DNA of 26,849 nucleotides from a virus, in IMG/VR virus record IMGVR_UViG_3300030329_006262, positions 1-26,849 of that record. One strand, given 5' to 3'. Numbering within the stretch: the stretch's first letter is position 1; every line of letters starts with the position of its first letter. Shown piece after piece: positions 16,453 to 23,430 of the stretch. The notes beneath the pieces are model-generated. The model saw only the letters and a list, made by a program, of their open reading frames with translations, searched no databases and had not been told where the DNA came from. The position numbers were made by a program, and so were the translations under genes.

Positions 16453-17640
16453 ATGACTATATATTATGTTTCCGACACCACAGGCAATGATGCCAACGCT
16501 GGAACCTCCCTCGCGTCGCCTAAAAAAACCATAGCCAATGCATGTGCAGTTGCGGACGGGGGTACAGGCAATATCGTGGAGATTATTGATTCTGCAACTT
16601 ATGAGGAAGGTGATATTGCTATATACACCAATCCCATTAAAGTTCGGGCTACTGGAAGCAACAAGCCGGTTATGGACGGAGACCCCAACAACAATGATTA
16701 TGCATTCACTTCTAATTGCAGCGGCAATGTGTTCCAAGGGTTGACTATGCGTAATTACGATGATGGAATTATGGGAACTTTTGGCTGGCCAGTTAATAGT
16801 TATGCTTTTATGTTATCCGGCTGCATTTGTCATTTTATACAAGGACCCCAACAGATTGGTGCTGGAGGGATGGCAGAGGTTCAGCGCTCCTTGGTAGTGA
16901 GCGATACTCGCAATGCCTTTACCGTATATGAAAACCAACACGTGTGGTTTAACAATAGTGTCCTAGCTTCCAATGCAGATGGCTACCCGGTTATTGATTC
17001 TACACAGGCAATGGTAAATGTTACAGCTAGTTTCTGTACTTTTCTTGGAGATGGATACACCACCGCAGGCGGCGCCAGATCTTGGAATTTATTAAATCAA
17101 GTATCTAAAGTAATAAATTGTATTGTTTCCGGTACAGGTGATGGTATAAATGCGGATAGCAGTACTTATAATTTAGTACATGTAAGTGGAGATCCTTTTA
17201 TTACGTGGTCCGCAGCAGATTATGATGGCACACCGAGATCTGCGAATACTGGAGAGATCACGGGCAACCCACTCTTTGTTACCGGAGGTGTTCCGGGTGA
17301 AATAATCTTTACGTCTCAAAATTATGATCTACAAGTGGGTTCCCCAGCTATAGGGGCTGGTGTGGCTTTCGCGGGGGTTTCAATTGATCAAAGCGGAACA
17401 GTGCGTGTGGATCCCCCTAGCATTGGTGCGTACGAAGGTCCAGGCGCACAATGGAGTGATTATTATGATACAGGAAATAGGCGCTATACGTCAGCTTTTG
17501 TCGACCGACGTTTTGAAAAAATACGAGGAGACTATAAATACAAATCTACATTGGACAACCGCCAAGCTCCGTTTTCCTTGAATGTCCGCGGCGTCCCCTC
17601 TTTACGAAATAGACAAAGTGCCTATTCGTCGAGCATCTAA
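16453..17640 (+). CDS. Beta-helix tail spike/fibre protein, copy 2
   Basis: A 395-aa paralogue of the preceding gene. Shared features in order are an N-terminal IYYVSDTTGNDANAGTS, VEIIDSATY, KPVMDGD, a VTASFCTFL rung, KVINCIVSGTGDGI, NPLFV, an NYDLQVGSPAIGAG rung, VDPPSIGAYEG, and the C-terminal unit WSDYYDTG ... SAFVDRRFEKIRGDYKYK ... SLRNRQSAYSSSI. The middle of the helix has diverged most, as expected if the two copies recognise different surface ligands while keeping a common end. AGGG lies about 8 nt before the ATG. Host-surface binding as a trimeric spike is inferred; depolymerase activity cannot be shown from the sequence. Confidence 0.8.
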   Translation: MTIYYVSDTTGNDANAGTSLASPKKTIANACAVADGGTGNIVEIIDSATYEEGDIAIYTNPIKVRATGSNKPVMDGDPNNNDYAFTSNCSGNVFQGLTMRNYDDGIMGTFGWPVNSYAFMLSGCICHFIQGPQQIGAGGMAEVQRSLVVSDTRNAFTVYENQHVWFNNSVLASNADGYPVIDSTQAMVNVTASFCTFLGDGYTTAGGARSWNLLNQVSKVINCIVSGTGDGINADSSTYNLVHVSGDPFITWSAADYDGTPRSANTGEITGNPLFVTGGVPGEIIFTSQNYDLQVGSPAIGAGVAFAGVSIDQSGTVRVDPPSIGAYEGPGAQWSDYYDTGNRRYTSAFVDRRFEKIRGDYKYKSTLDNRQAPFSLNVRGVPSLRNRQSAYSSSI

Positions 17641-17685
17641 CACATACGTACACTATTTACAGGTGACTAATGGAGGTATAATAAA

Positions 17686-17883
17686 ATGAGTACGATAAAA
17701 CCAGTTTTAGATAAAGCTATGGAGAAATTATTATCTCGCAAGCTAATGGTGTGGTCCACAGCCACTTACCTGATGTTATTTACTTCTTCGCTTGCTAGCG
17801 AAGACTGGGTAGCTATTTCTTTGGCTTACATTGGCATTCAAGGACTTGCTGATATTGCTACGAGATGGAGGCATGGATCATGA
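17686..17883 (+). CDS. Small two-helix membrane protein, holin candidate
   Basis: A 65-aa protein with two hydrophobic stretches (about residues 22-38, VWSTATYLMLFTSSL, and 41-57, WVAISLAYIGIQGLAD), a charged N-terminus (KAMEKLLSRKL) and a basic tail (RWRHGS). Size, hairpin topology and position at the head of a run of small membrane genes after the spikes suggest a class II-like holin, but no family signature proves it. GGAGG lies 8 nt before the ATG. The last codons overlap the next gene in an ATGA. An alternative is an anti-exclusion or envelope-associated small protein. Confidence 0.6.
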   Translation: MSTIKPVLDKAMEKLLSRKLMVWSTATYLMLFTSSLASEDWVAISLAYIGIQGLADIATRWRHGS

Positions 17884-18197
17884 AAATAACAAAAACTAGA
17901 TTAAAACAACTTATTAAAGAAGAAATGATAGTCCTAAGAGAAGATCGCTTTACTCGGGATTGGGAAGAAATAAAGAGAAGACTGATGCAGGATTGGGAAG
18001 AAAACGATCAGCAAACTGCCGAAACCTTTATCAATCCCGATGAGTTAACTGCCGCAGTTTTAGAGGATTACCGCTATGAGTGGGAAGATCTAGATCGCAT
18101 TGTGGATGATGCAGTAGAAGATTATAATAAAGTTCACGAAGACGAAATCAATATTGAGAACGATGTAGTCTATGACATCTTATACAGGAAGAGATAA
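17880..18197 (+). CDS. Small acidic protein with MKITK...LIKEE N-terminus
   Basis: A 105-aa soluble, strongly acidic protein. I chose the ATG at 17880, which overlaps the preceding stop as ATGA and gives the N-terminus MKITKTRLKQLIKEEM; an in-frame ATG at 17865 would sit inside the previous gene. The first 16 residues match a recurrent N-terminal helix that I have seen on otherwise unrelated marine phage proteins. The rest is predicted helical and rich in Asp, Glu, Trp and Tyr (DWEEIKRRLMQDWEEND). It is encoded within the membrane-protein cluster and followed after 1 nt by the coiled-coil membrane protein. Function unknown; a cytoplasmic partner of that cluster or a scaffold-associated protein is possible. 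Confidence 0.65.
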   Translation: MKITKTRLKQLIKEEMIVLREDRFTRDWEEIKRRLMQDWEENDQQTAETFINPDELTAAVLEDYRYEWEDLDRIVDDAVEDYNKVHEDEINIENDVVYDILYRKR

Positions 18198-18198
18198 G

Positions 18199-18603
18199 AT
18201 GTTAGATTTCCTTAAAATAAAAACGTTTTTTAAAAAAATTTGGGTGTGGCTCAAACATAACTGGAAAGTTCCCTTGGTAATACTTTATACTTTGGTTTTG
18301 TGGATCTTTTTTAGACGAAAAGATGCTGCTTACAGAGTATTGGAAGAAAGAAACACCAGTTATAAAAAACAGATCGCTGCAATTAACGAGATTCATGATG
18401 AAGAAATTAACAAAAGAAATGAAATTTTAGAAAAATATAACACTATTCTTAAGGAACTTGAAGAACAATATTTGAAAGAAAGTCTAGAACTAGATAAAAA
18501 AAAGAAAAAAGAAATTAAAAAGCTTGTGGAAAAATATAATGAAAAACCAGATGAGCTAGCAAAATTATTAGCAGAGAGGTATAATTTAGAATATGTGGAA
18601 TAA
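18199..18603 (+). CDS. Membrane-anchored coiled-coil protein, inner-membrane spanin-like
   Basis: A 134-aa protein. A basic N-terminus (KIKTFFKKIWVWLKHNWK) precedes one transmembrane helix (about 23-38, VPLVILYTLVLWIFF), then about 85 residues of charged coiled coil rich in Glu and Lys, ending NLEYVE. This single-anchor plus periplasmic coil design is that of Rz-type inner-membrane spanins, but other membrane coiled-coil proteins share it and no outer-membrane lipoprotein partner with a convincing lipobox is present. I chose ATG 18199 (1 nt after the previous stop, AGGAAGAG upstream) rather than an in-frame ATG at 18172 inside the previous gene. Its end overlaps the next gene by 11 nt. Confidence 0.6.
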   Translation: MLDFLKIKTFFKKIWVWLKHNWKVPLVILYTLVLWIFFRRKDAAYRVLEERNTSYKKQIAAINEIHDEEINKRNEILEKYNTILKELEEQYLKESLELDKKKKKEIKKLVEKYNEKPDELAKLLAERYNLEYVE

Positions 18604-19057
18604 ACTTTTATCCGTAATATTAGTAGGAGTGATGTTGTGCACCCCCATGGTGGTGTATGCAAATAACACATCAGTGCCATCGGCAGGTAAAATTACCGGC
18701 TTACAGGCAGGGGAAAAAGCGCCTTATTCGGGCGTATTACTCAACAGTACAGCGGCGGCAAAATTATTAGCTGAACAAAATTATACCACGGATCAATGGA
18801 AACTGAAACTGGAGTATGAGTTGGCTAAACAATCCACTCAATTAAATTTAACCATTGAGTCGCAAAAAATATCATATGTGGCTTTGGAAAAAAAACACTG
18901 GACTTTGATGAGAATTAAAGACCAAGAACTTAAACGTCTTTCTAAAATCGTTTCTAATAAAAATGATTATTCAATATGGTGGGCATCCGGAGGTGTTATA
19001 GTAGGGATTGGTCTTACTATTGCCGTGGTTTATGCTGTCCATGCAGGACCGAAATAA
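18593..19057 (+). CDS. Exported protein with signal peptide, coil and C-terminal membrane helix
   Basis: A 154-aa protein. Residues 1-23 form a typical signal peptide (LLSVILVGVMLCTPMVVYA, likely cleavage after Ala23). A short segment (GKITGLQAGEKAPYSGVLLN) is followed by a helical coil (about 55-120), then a hydrophobic C-terminal helix (about 128-150, WWASGGVIVGIGLTIAVVYA). Cys16 lies in the signal sequence but lacks a proper lipobox, so this is probably not a lipoprotein. I recall similar proteins in marine phages near small membrane genes, without known function. It could act with the coiled-coil protein encoded immediately upstream in envelope disruption. Its stop overlaps the next start (TAATG). 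Confidence 0.62.
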   Translation: MWNKLLSVILVGVMLCTPMVVYANNTSVPSAGKITGLQAGEKAPYSGVLLNSTAAAKLLAEQNYTTDQWKLKLEYELAKQSTQLNLTIESQKISYVALEKKHWTLMRIKDQELKRLSKIVSNKNDYSIWWASGGVIVGIGLTIAVVYAVHAGPK

Positions 19058-19833
19058 TGGGTGTAAGAGGTCGAATTGGAGATTATAGCCGCGCTAAATT
19101 AATTAATATTATTGATGGTCGCGTCGGTGGAGGACAGGGAGATATCACAGCAGTGACGGCTGGTACTGGTCTCTCGGGAGGCGGCTCGAGCGGCAACGTC
19201 ACCTTGAATTTAGATGTTTCGGAACTTAGCGCACTGGGCGAGACAGCAGCTAATACAGATTATGTGGTGATTGAAGATGCTGGCGACAATAGCACTAAAA
19301 AAGTTTTGATATCCAGGCTACCTTTCAGCAACGTGGCAGGCGCCGACACCCAAATCCAATTTAATAATGAGGGTCAAGGAGGGGGAGCTTCAGGGTTAGT
19401 ATATAATACCTCTAGAGGTTATGTAGGCGTAGGCGTAACCGCAGCGAATGCCACTCATGCTATTACTCTTCCGGACACCGCTAGTGAAGCAGGGCAAATA
19501 AAAGCAAATGCCTATATAACCTACTCTTCGGCACGACTCAAAGAAAACGTTTGTCAAATAGATAATCCTATTCAAATCTTAAATAATCTTCAAGGAGTTA
19601 CGTTTGATTGGAAAGAAAACAAGAAAAAGGACATTGGATTTATTGCGGAAGATGTGGGAAAACATCTACCTCAAATAGTACAATGGGAAACCAACCAACA
19701 AGATGCTCAAGGTTTGGACTATAATAAAATTATACCTATTTTAGTTGAAGCCATTAAAACTCAACAACTACAAATCGATACACTGCGCGATGATTTGTCC
19801 TATTATAAAAAATTCTTTCCCCCCTTTGCATAA
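19057..19833 (+). CDS. Short tail fibre with peptidase S74 intramolecular chaperone
   Basis: A 258-aa protein. The start at 19057 overlaps the preceding stop by one base; a longer in-frame reading from 18976 would lie inside the previous gene. The N-terminal part is a Gly/Ser/Thr-rich beta segment (TAVTAGTGLSGGGSSGNVTL). Residues about 155-245 form the S74 chaperone: TYSSARLKENV with Ser157 and Lys162 as the self-cleavage pair, DIGFIAEDVGKHLPQIV, and LDYNKIIPILVEAIKTQQLQ. Such domains trimerise the fibre and then cut themselves off. Usually Asp follows the catalytic Ser; here it is Ser158. The shaft is short (about 150 aa), suggesting a small fibre or an accessory tip. Confidence 0.85.
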   Translation: MGVRGRIGDYSRAKLINIIDGRVGGGQGDITAVTAGTGLSGGGSSGNVTLNLDVSELSALGETAANTDYVVIEDAGDNSTKKVLISRLPFSNVAGADTQIQFNNEGQGGGASGLVYNTSRGYVGVGVTAANATHAITLPDTASEAGQIKANAYITYSSARLKENVCQIDNPIQILNNLQGVTFDWKENKKKDIGFIAEDVGKHLPQIVQWETNQQDAQGLDYNKIIPILVEAIKTQQLQIDTLRDDLSYYKKFFPPFA

Positions 19834-19857
19834 ACTCTTTTAACCTCCTACTTATCT

Positions 19858-19871
19858 CCCCCCTCGGGGGG
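19858..19871. other. GC-rich hairpin in the leader of the 540-aa fibre gene
   Basis: CCCCCC (19858-19863), TC, then GGGGGG (19866-19871): at least a 5-bp all-GC stem with a CTCG loop, 27 nt upstream of the fibre start and before its AAAGGAG (19882-19888). No T-run follows, so it is an imperfect terminator. It may instead protect the 5' end of the fibre mRNA. A CTCCT upstream (about 19845-19849) could pair with the AGGAG and mask it. Confidence 0.4.
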
Positions 19872-19898
19872 CATAAAACATAAAGGAGAAAAAATTTT

Positions 19899-21521
19899 AT
19901 GTCTACACAATATGGAAAAAATGCGGTGTTGGAGAGGCTGGTTAGTGGCTCGACAGCAACGCATACAAGTGGTTCTGCCACACTTTTCTGCAGTGCATCT
20001 GCTGCCGGAGCCGTACAGAGTCTTTACTTTTTTAAAGGTAATGGTGATGTAGTGGATATCGGCGGTGGTAGCACTCTTTCAGTTGATGGCGACAGCGGCT
20101 CGGGTGACATCAACTTAGCTACCCAGGAGTTTACAATTGCTGGTGGTAGTGGCGTCGACACTTCAATGTCGGGACAAACTTTAACAATTGAGGTTGACCT
20201 TGGAGAAGCTACTGAGGCAGCAATTGATGTTTCTACTGACTATGCTCTATTCTTGGATGGTGGTGCCACAGGCAGCACTAGAAAAGATTCTTGGGCTGAC
20301 ATTGCTACTGCAATGGCTGGTACGGTTACCACAACCGGTCTGGCTGCATCTTCGGGTGTTTTCGAGTGGGATCTCCACAACTGGACTGCGAGCACAACTA
20401 TCGATGATTCTGACTTGGTTGGTGTTGATGATGGTGCTAATGGCACGTTGCGCAAAATGACTCGTGCTAACTTCTTGGGATCCGCTGCTGCTGCTTTCAG
20501 TAGTGGCATGACGGCTACTACCGGTGACTTTTCAAGCACTCTAGAGTGTGACGGTGTGTTTACTGCTAACGCCAACGTTAATCTTGGTAATGCAGGTTCA
20601 GACGTGACTACGGTTACTTCACAGCTTACTTGTTCTCAAGGTGCTGTTTTTAGTGCAGAAGTCTCTTCTTCGGCGGCAATTGAAGCGCTGAGTCTGACTG
20701 TCAATGAAGATTATAGCTTTAGCAGTTCTGGTGTTCTTACTATTGCCTCCATGGGTGGTAACTGGACGAACGCTGGTCGAACTATTGCTGATCTGGGTAC
20801 AGTGAGCACAGCAGTTATCTCGGGTGGTACTATTGATGATACCATTATTGGTGGATCTACTGCTGCCGCGGGTACATTTACTACTATTGTAGGTACAAGT
20901 CTCAACTGTTCGGATGGCAACATCACGAATGTTGGGGTCCTCGAGGCTGATACAATTCAGTCCGACGCTGATGCAGCTGGCTTGAACATCAATTTTGACG
21001 GTAACACTGGTACCAACAAGATTACTTTGACAGATAATCTCGCTAGCGCGCTTGACATCACTGAAGGTGCGAACTCTTACATGAAGTTCTCTACTGACAA
21101 TAGTGATGCATATGTTGAGATTTCTCAGCAATTGCTGATGGACGACAACATTATTCAAACTGGAAGCTATTATGTTGATGGCGACGTTACTTTAGAGAAT
21201 GATCACGATGTTACGGCACGTGCTTTTATCACTTATTCAGACGTTGCTCTCAAAGAGAACATTGAAACAGTTGACAATGCCATGGACATGATCCAAGGTC
21301 TACGCGGTGTTTCTTATGATCTTAAAGAAGGTGGAAAGCGTGAATTTGGCTTTATCGCTCAAGAGGTTAATGATGTTGTTCCTGAAGTTGTTCACACTAG
21401 CGGTGACACGATGGGTATTGATTATACTCGTATTACTTCCTTACTGGTTGAGGCGGTAAAAACACAACAGGCTGAAATCGAGGCGCTGAAAAGCAAACTT
21501 GAAGACAAACTGGACAAATAA
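19899..21521 (+). CDS. Major tail fibre with peptidase S74 intramolecular chaperone
   Basis: A 540-aa fibre. ATG 19899 follows AAAGGAG. The shaft is a long Ser/Thr/Gly/Ala-rich beta region (for example SGGTIDDTIIGGSTAAAGTF). The C-terminus is a canonical S74 chaperone: TYSDVALKENI with Ser447 and Lys452, FGFIAQEVNDVVPEVV, IDYTRITSLLVEAVKTQQAE, then a coiled-coil tail. The domain assists trimerisation and self-cleaves between shaft and chaperone. Codon use differs from the neighbours: GGT/GGC, AAC, GAC, ATC and CGT dominate where the others use GGA, AAT, GAT, ATA and AGA. That fits very high expression or recent acquisition. It is bounded by a GC hairpin upstream and a strong terminator downstream, so it may be its own transcription unit. 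Confidence 0.88.
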   Translation: MSTQYGKNAVLERLVSGSTATHTSGSATLFCSASAAGAVQSLYFFKGNGDVVDIGGGSTLSVDGDSGSGDINLATQEFTIAGGSGVDTSMSGQTLTIEVDLGEATEAAIDVSTDYALFLDGGATGSTRKDSWADIATAMAGTVTTTGLAASSGVFEWDLHNWTASTTIDDSDLVGVDDGANGTLRKMTRANFLGSAAAAFSSGMTATTGDFSSTLECDGVFTANANVNLGNAGSDVTTVTSQLTCSQGAVFSAEVSSSAAIEALSLTVNEDYSFSSSGVLTIASMGGNWTNAGRTIADLGTVSTAVISGGTIDDTIIGGSTAAAGTFTTIVGTSLNCSDGNITNVGVLEADTIQSDADAAGLNINFDGNTGTNKITLTDNLASALDITEGANSYMKFSTDNSDAYVEISQQLLMDDNIIQTGSYYVDGDVTLENDHDVTARAFITYSDVALKENIETVDNAMDMIQGLRGVSYDLKEGGKREFGFIAQEVNDVVPEVVHTSGDTMGIDYTRITSLLVEAVKTQQAEIEALKSKLEDKLDK

Positions 21522-21545
21522 TCTAATTTTTTAGTTTTTTTTGGG

Positions 21546-21574
21546 GAGGAGAGCCTTCGGGCTCTCCTCTTTTT
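21546..21574 (+). terminator. Rho-independent terminator after the major fibre
   Basis: GAGGAGAGCC (21546-21555), TTCG loop, GGCTCTCCTC (21560-21569), then five T residues. The stem is 10 bp and perfect, with a stable UUCG tetraloop. It ends transcription 25-50 nt after the 540-aa fibre gene and is the only strong terminator I see in the window. Confidence 0.93.
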
Positions 21575-21599
21575 ACTTTAAAAGTCTAATTATTATATT
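21572..21599 (+). promoter_or_regulatory. Possible sigma70-like promoter before the 202-aa fibre gene
   Basis: TTTACT (21572-21577) and TATATT (21594-21599) are separated by 16 nt; an alternative pairing is TTTAAA (21577-21582) with TATTAT (21601-21606), spacer 18 nt. The position just after a strong terminator makes a restart of transcription sensible, but the region is AT-rich and the match is weak. Confidence 0.25.
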
Positions 21600-21628
21600 C
21601 TATTATCTAAGATCGCGAGGGGAACTAA

Positions 21629-22237
21629 ATGTCTAGATACGGCAACAATGCTCAAATAACAGGAACATTAAATGTAGATGGAGAAACCGATATTGGCTCC
21701 GGAGACGACAACATTGATTTAGATGCAGGAACGCTTTATGTTGATGCTGCGCAAGATCGGGTGGGAATAGGCACAGAAAGTCCAGATTACACGCTACACG
21801 TTGCGGGAAATGTGGGTGTCGATGAATTCATTTATCACAACGGAGATAGTAACACTTATATTCGATTCCAAAACAACGATATAAATGTGCAGGCTGGCGG
21901 CAAATCCTTTATAAAAATAGATGAAGGCGATGGAATTATTAAAATCAACAACGGAAATAATAATATTGATTTTAGAATTAAAGATGATAATGCAAATGTT
22001 TTATTCCATGCTGATGCTGGAAACTCCAATATTGGTGTAGGTACTAATGCCCCCGATACGACGGCAATACTTGAATTATCCTCAAGCAACAAAGGACTTA
22101 TGCTGCCGCGAGTTTTGAGCGCAAATAAGCCTACCGCCACTTCCGCTATTAATGGTTTAATGCTATATGAAGAAGACACTCATCGTTTGAAAATTGTGGC
22201 AAACGGGGAATGGCATACTATCAAATATGACGAATAA
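21629..22237 (+). CDS. Fibre-like structural protein without S74 chaperone
   Basis: A 202-aa protein. GAGGGG lies about 9 nt before the ATG. It contains beta repeats typical of phage fibres and S74-associated shafts: LYVDAAQDRVGIGTESPDYT, LHVAGNVGVDEF, then a second VGTNAPDTTAILELSSSNKG unit. It ends NGLMLYEEDTHRLKIVANGE, a common fibre tip of the kind found where the chaperone has been lost or is supplied by another protein. No catalytic motif. Its N-terminus (MSRYGNNAQITGTLNV) resembles that of the preceding fibre (MSTQYGKNAVLERLV) in type, so both may attach to a similar site. The end overlaps the next gene by 11 nt. Confidence 0.75.
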   Translation: MSRYGNNAQITGTLNVDGETDIGSGDDNIDLDAGTLYVDAAQDRVGIGTESPDYTLHVAGNVGVDEFIYHNGDSNTYIRFQNNDINVQAGGKSFIKIDEGDGIIKINNGNNNIDFRIKDDNANVLFHADAGNSNIGVGTNAPDTTAILELSSSNKGLMLPRVLSANKPTATSAINGLMLYEEDTHRLKIVANGEWHTIKYDE

Positions 22238-22628
22238 AAATAAAAAAGACCCCAATCAAATAGCCTATATAGAAAAGGCAATTGCTAAAAAATTCGGCAA
22301 AGAGGCTATTATCAATCCTAAGTCTGGATGGACTGATGAAAAGGAAAAAGAATATCTAGAACAGCTTAATGAATTCTATTCTAAAAAACGCAAGAAATCA
22401 GATGAGAATGAGAAAGTAGATAAAGAAGGGTTTTTATTATCTAAAAATCTACTTACTAAGGAAAGCGACCGAGTATGTCCTACATGTGAGGAATATTCCT
22501 TTAGCATGAGAGATGATCTCTATATGAACAAGTTTGAGTGTTGCTGGAAATGTTACATTCAATGGGTAGAAGGTCGAGAAGAAAGATGGACAGCAGGGTG
22601 GAGACCTATTGAAAATGAAGAAGAATAA
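22227..22628 (+). CDS. Zinc-ribbon protein of unknown function
   Basis: A 133-aa charged protein. ATG 22227 overlaps the previous gene by 11 nt; a longer in-frame start at 22194 would overlap more and adds no recognisable sequence. The first 60 residues are a basic, probably coiled helix (DEKEKEYLEQLNEFYSKKRK). Cys84-x2-Cys87 (CPTC) and Cys106-x2-Cys109 (CWKC), with an extra Cys105, form a likely zinc ribbon. A Trp-rich tail (RWTAGWRPIENEEE) follows. Position at the head of the packaging block suggests a DNA-binding or adaptor role, but I cannot name the family. Confidence 0.68.
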   Translation: MTNKNKKDPNQIAYIEKAIAKKFGKEAIINPKSGWTDEKEKEYLEQLNEFYSKKRKKSDENEKVDKEGFLLSKNLLTKESDRVCPTCEEYSFSMRDDLYMNKFECCWKCYIQWVEGREERWTAGWRPIENEEE

Positions 22629-22872
22629 AAAAAGACTTGATCCGCGATATTTTTTAAATGAATCACTGTGGGATGACTGGGGCGACGGGAGATATGTAGT
22701 TTATTTTGTACGCAAGGGAAAAACTCACGGACAAATAGACACTGATAGACTAGATTTAGCAAAACTAGAAGCAGACGAATTTTTTGCTTCTCCCGGTGGC
22801 AAAGAATCAGAGTCGGTCCATATCTATGACAAAGATAAAGGCGAAACCATTTTAACAAAGAAACGCAAATAA
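22615..22872 (+). CDS. Small conserved-looking hypothetical protein
   Basis: An 85-aa protein starting at ATG 22615, overlapping the zinc-ribbon gene by 14 nt; a TTG at 22609 is an alternative start. The basic N-terminus (MKKNKKRLDPRYFLNE) is followed by a compact alpha/beta stretch (RYVVYFVRKGKTHGQIDTD) with alternating hydrophobic residues, an acidic helix (LDLAKLEADEFFAS) and a Lys-rich end. No family is recognised. It is the second gene of the packaging block, 15 nt before the next gene. Confidence 0.6.
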   Translation: MKKNKKRLDPRYFLNESLWDDWGDGRYVVYFVRKGKTHGQIDTDRLDLAKLEADEFFASPGGKESESVHIYDKDKGETILTKKRK

Positions 22873-22887
22873 TAGGAGCAAAAGCAA

Positions 22888-23430
22888 ATGGCAACAGTAT
22901 ATGATATAGTAAAGGGAATTAACCAAGCAGCAGCAAATGTTTATGATGGTTCTCATGATAAAAGATTTGTAGAAGAAGGCGAGGAAAAACTTACTGGACT
23001 TAAACGAGAAGAAGGGTGTCCTATCAATGATTCCCGCGTAATCGATGGTTTTAGTGTGCGTATGGCAGGACCTAGACTTATTGTTTCATATCAGTCTGAA
23101 ATGCCCATGGCGGCTTTTCACAATACGAAGCTAGATCAAGAATTAGAACAAACATATGCGGATATTATCAAGTTTTTAAAGAAAGAATATAAAAAAATAA
23201 CTGGTGATACTTTGTCTCTTACTGAAGATGGAAAGGTGGATTTTATTCTTCAAAACATGTCTCAGATTCGAACATGGGTGCAAGCCACAAAAGTTTATAC
23301 GGTAGGAAATATGACTGATGTAATCCCCGTAGGCGAGCCCTCAGAAAATCGCTTGGAAGCCAATTTTAAAAAGTTTTTAGAACTTGAGAGTGACAAAAAG
23401 CCTGACAATGTAACCAGAAAAGATGCCTAA
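22888..23430 (+). CDS. Conserved phage protein in the small-terminase position
   Basis: A 180-aa protein with AGGAG 10 nt before the ATG. The N-terminus MATVYDIVKGINQAAANVYD and the segment DSRVIDGFSVRMAGPRLIVS are of a type I recall directly upstream of terminase genes in marine phages. The middle has helices (ELEQTYADIIKFLKKEYKKI) and the tail is charged. No helix-turn-helix is evident, so calling it TerS rests only on its position; it could equally be a structural or completion protein. The stop overlaps the terminase start by one base (TAATG), so the two proteins are produced together. Confidence 0.65.
   Translation: MATVYDIVKGINQAAANVYDGSHDKRFVEEGEEKLTGLKREEGCPINDSRVIDGFSVRMAGPRLIVSYQSEMPMAAFHNTKLDQELEQTYADIIKFLKKEYKKITGDTLSLTEDGKVDFILQNMSQIRTWVQATKVYTVGNMTDVIPVGEPSENRLEANFKKFLELESDKKPDNVTRKDA

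Noticed and set aside
17656-17682. TTTACA and TATAAT resembling a promoter before the 65-aa gene.
   Set aside because: Spacer is only 15 nt and the TATAAT ends 3 nt before the ATG, so transcripts would start inside the gene; it overlaps the ribosome binding region.
18593-18640. Lipoprotein signal, considered for Cys16 of the exported protein as an outer-membrane spanin.
   Set aside because: The residues before Cys (GVML) do not fit a lipobox, and the cysteine is inside the hydrophobic core of an ordinary signal peptide.
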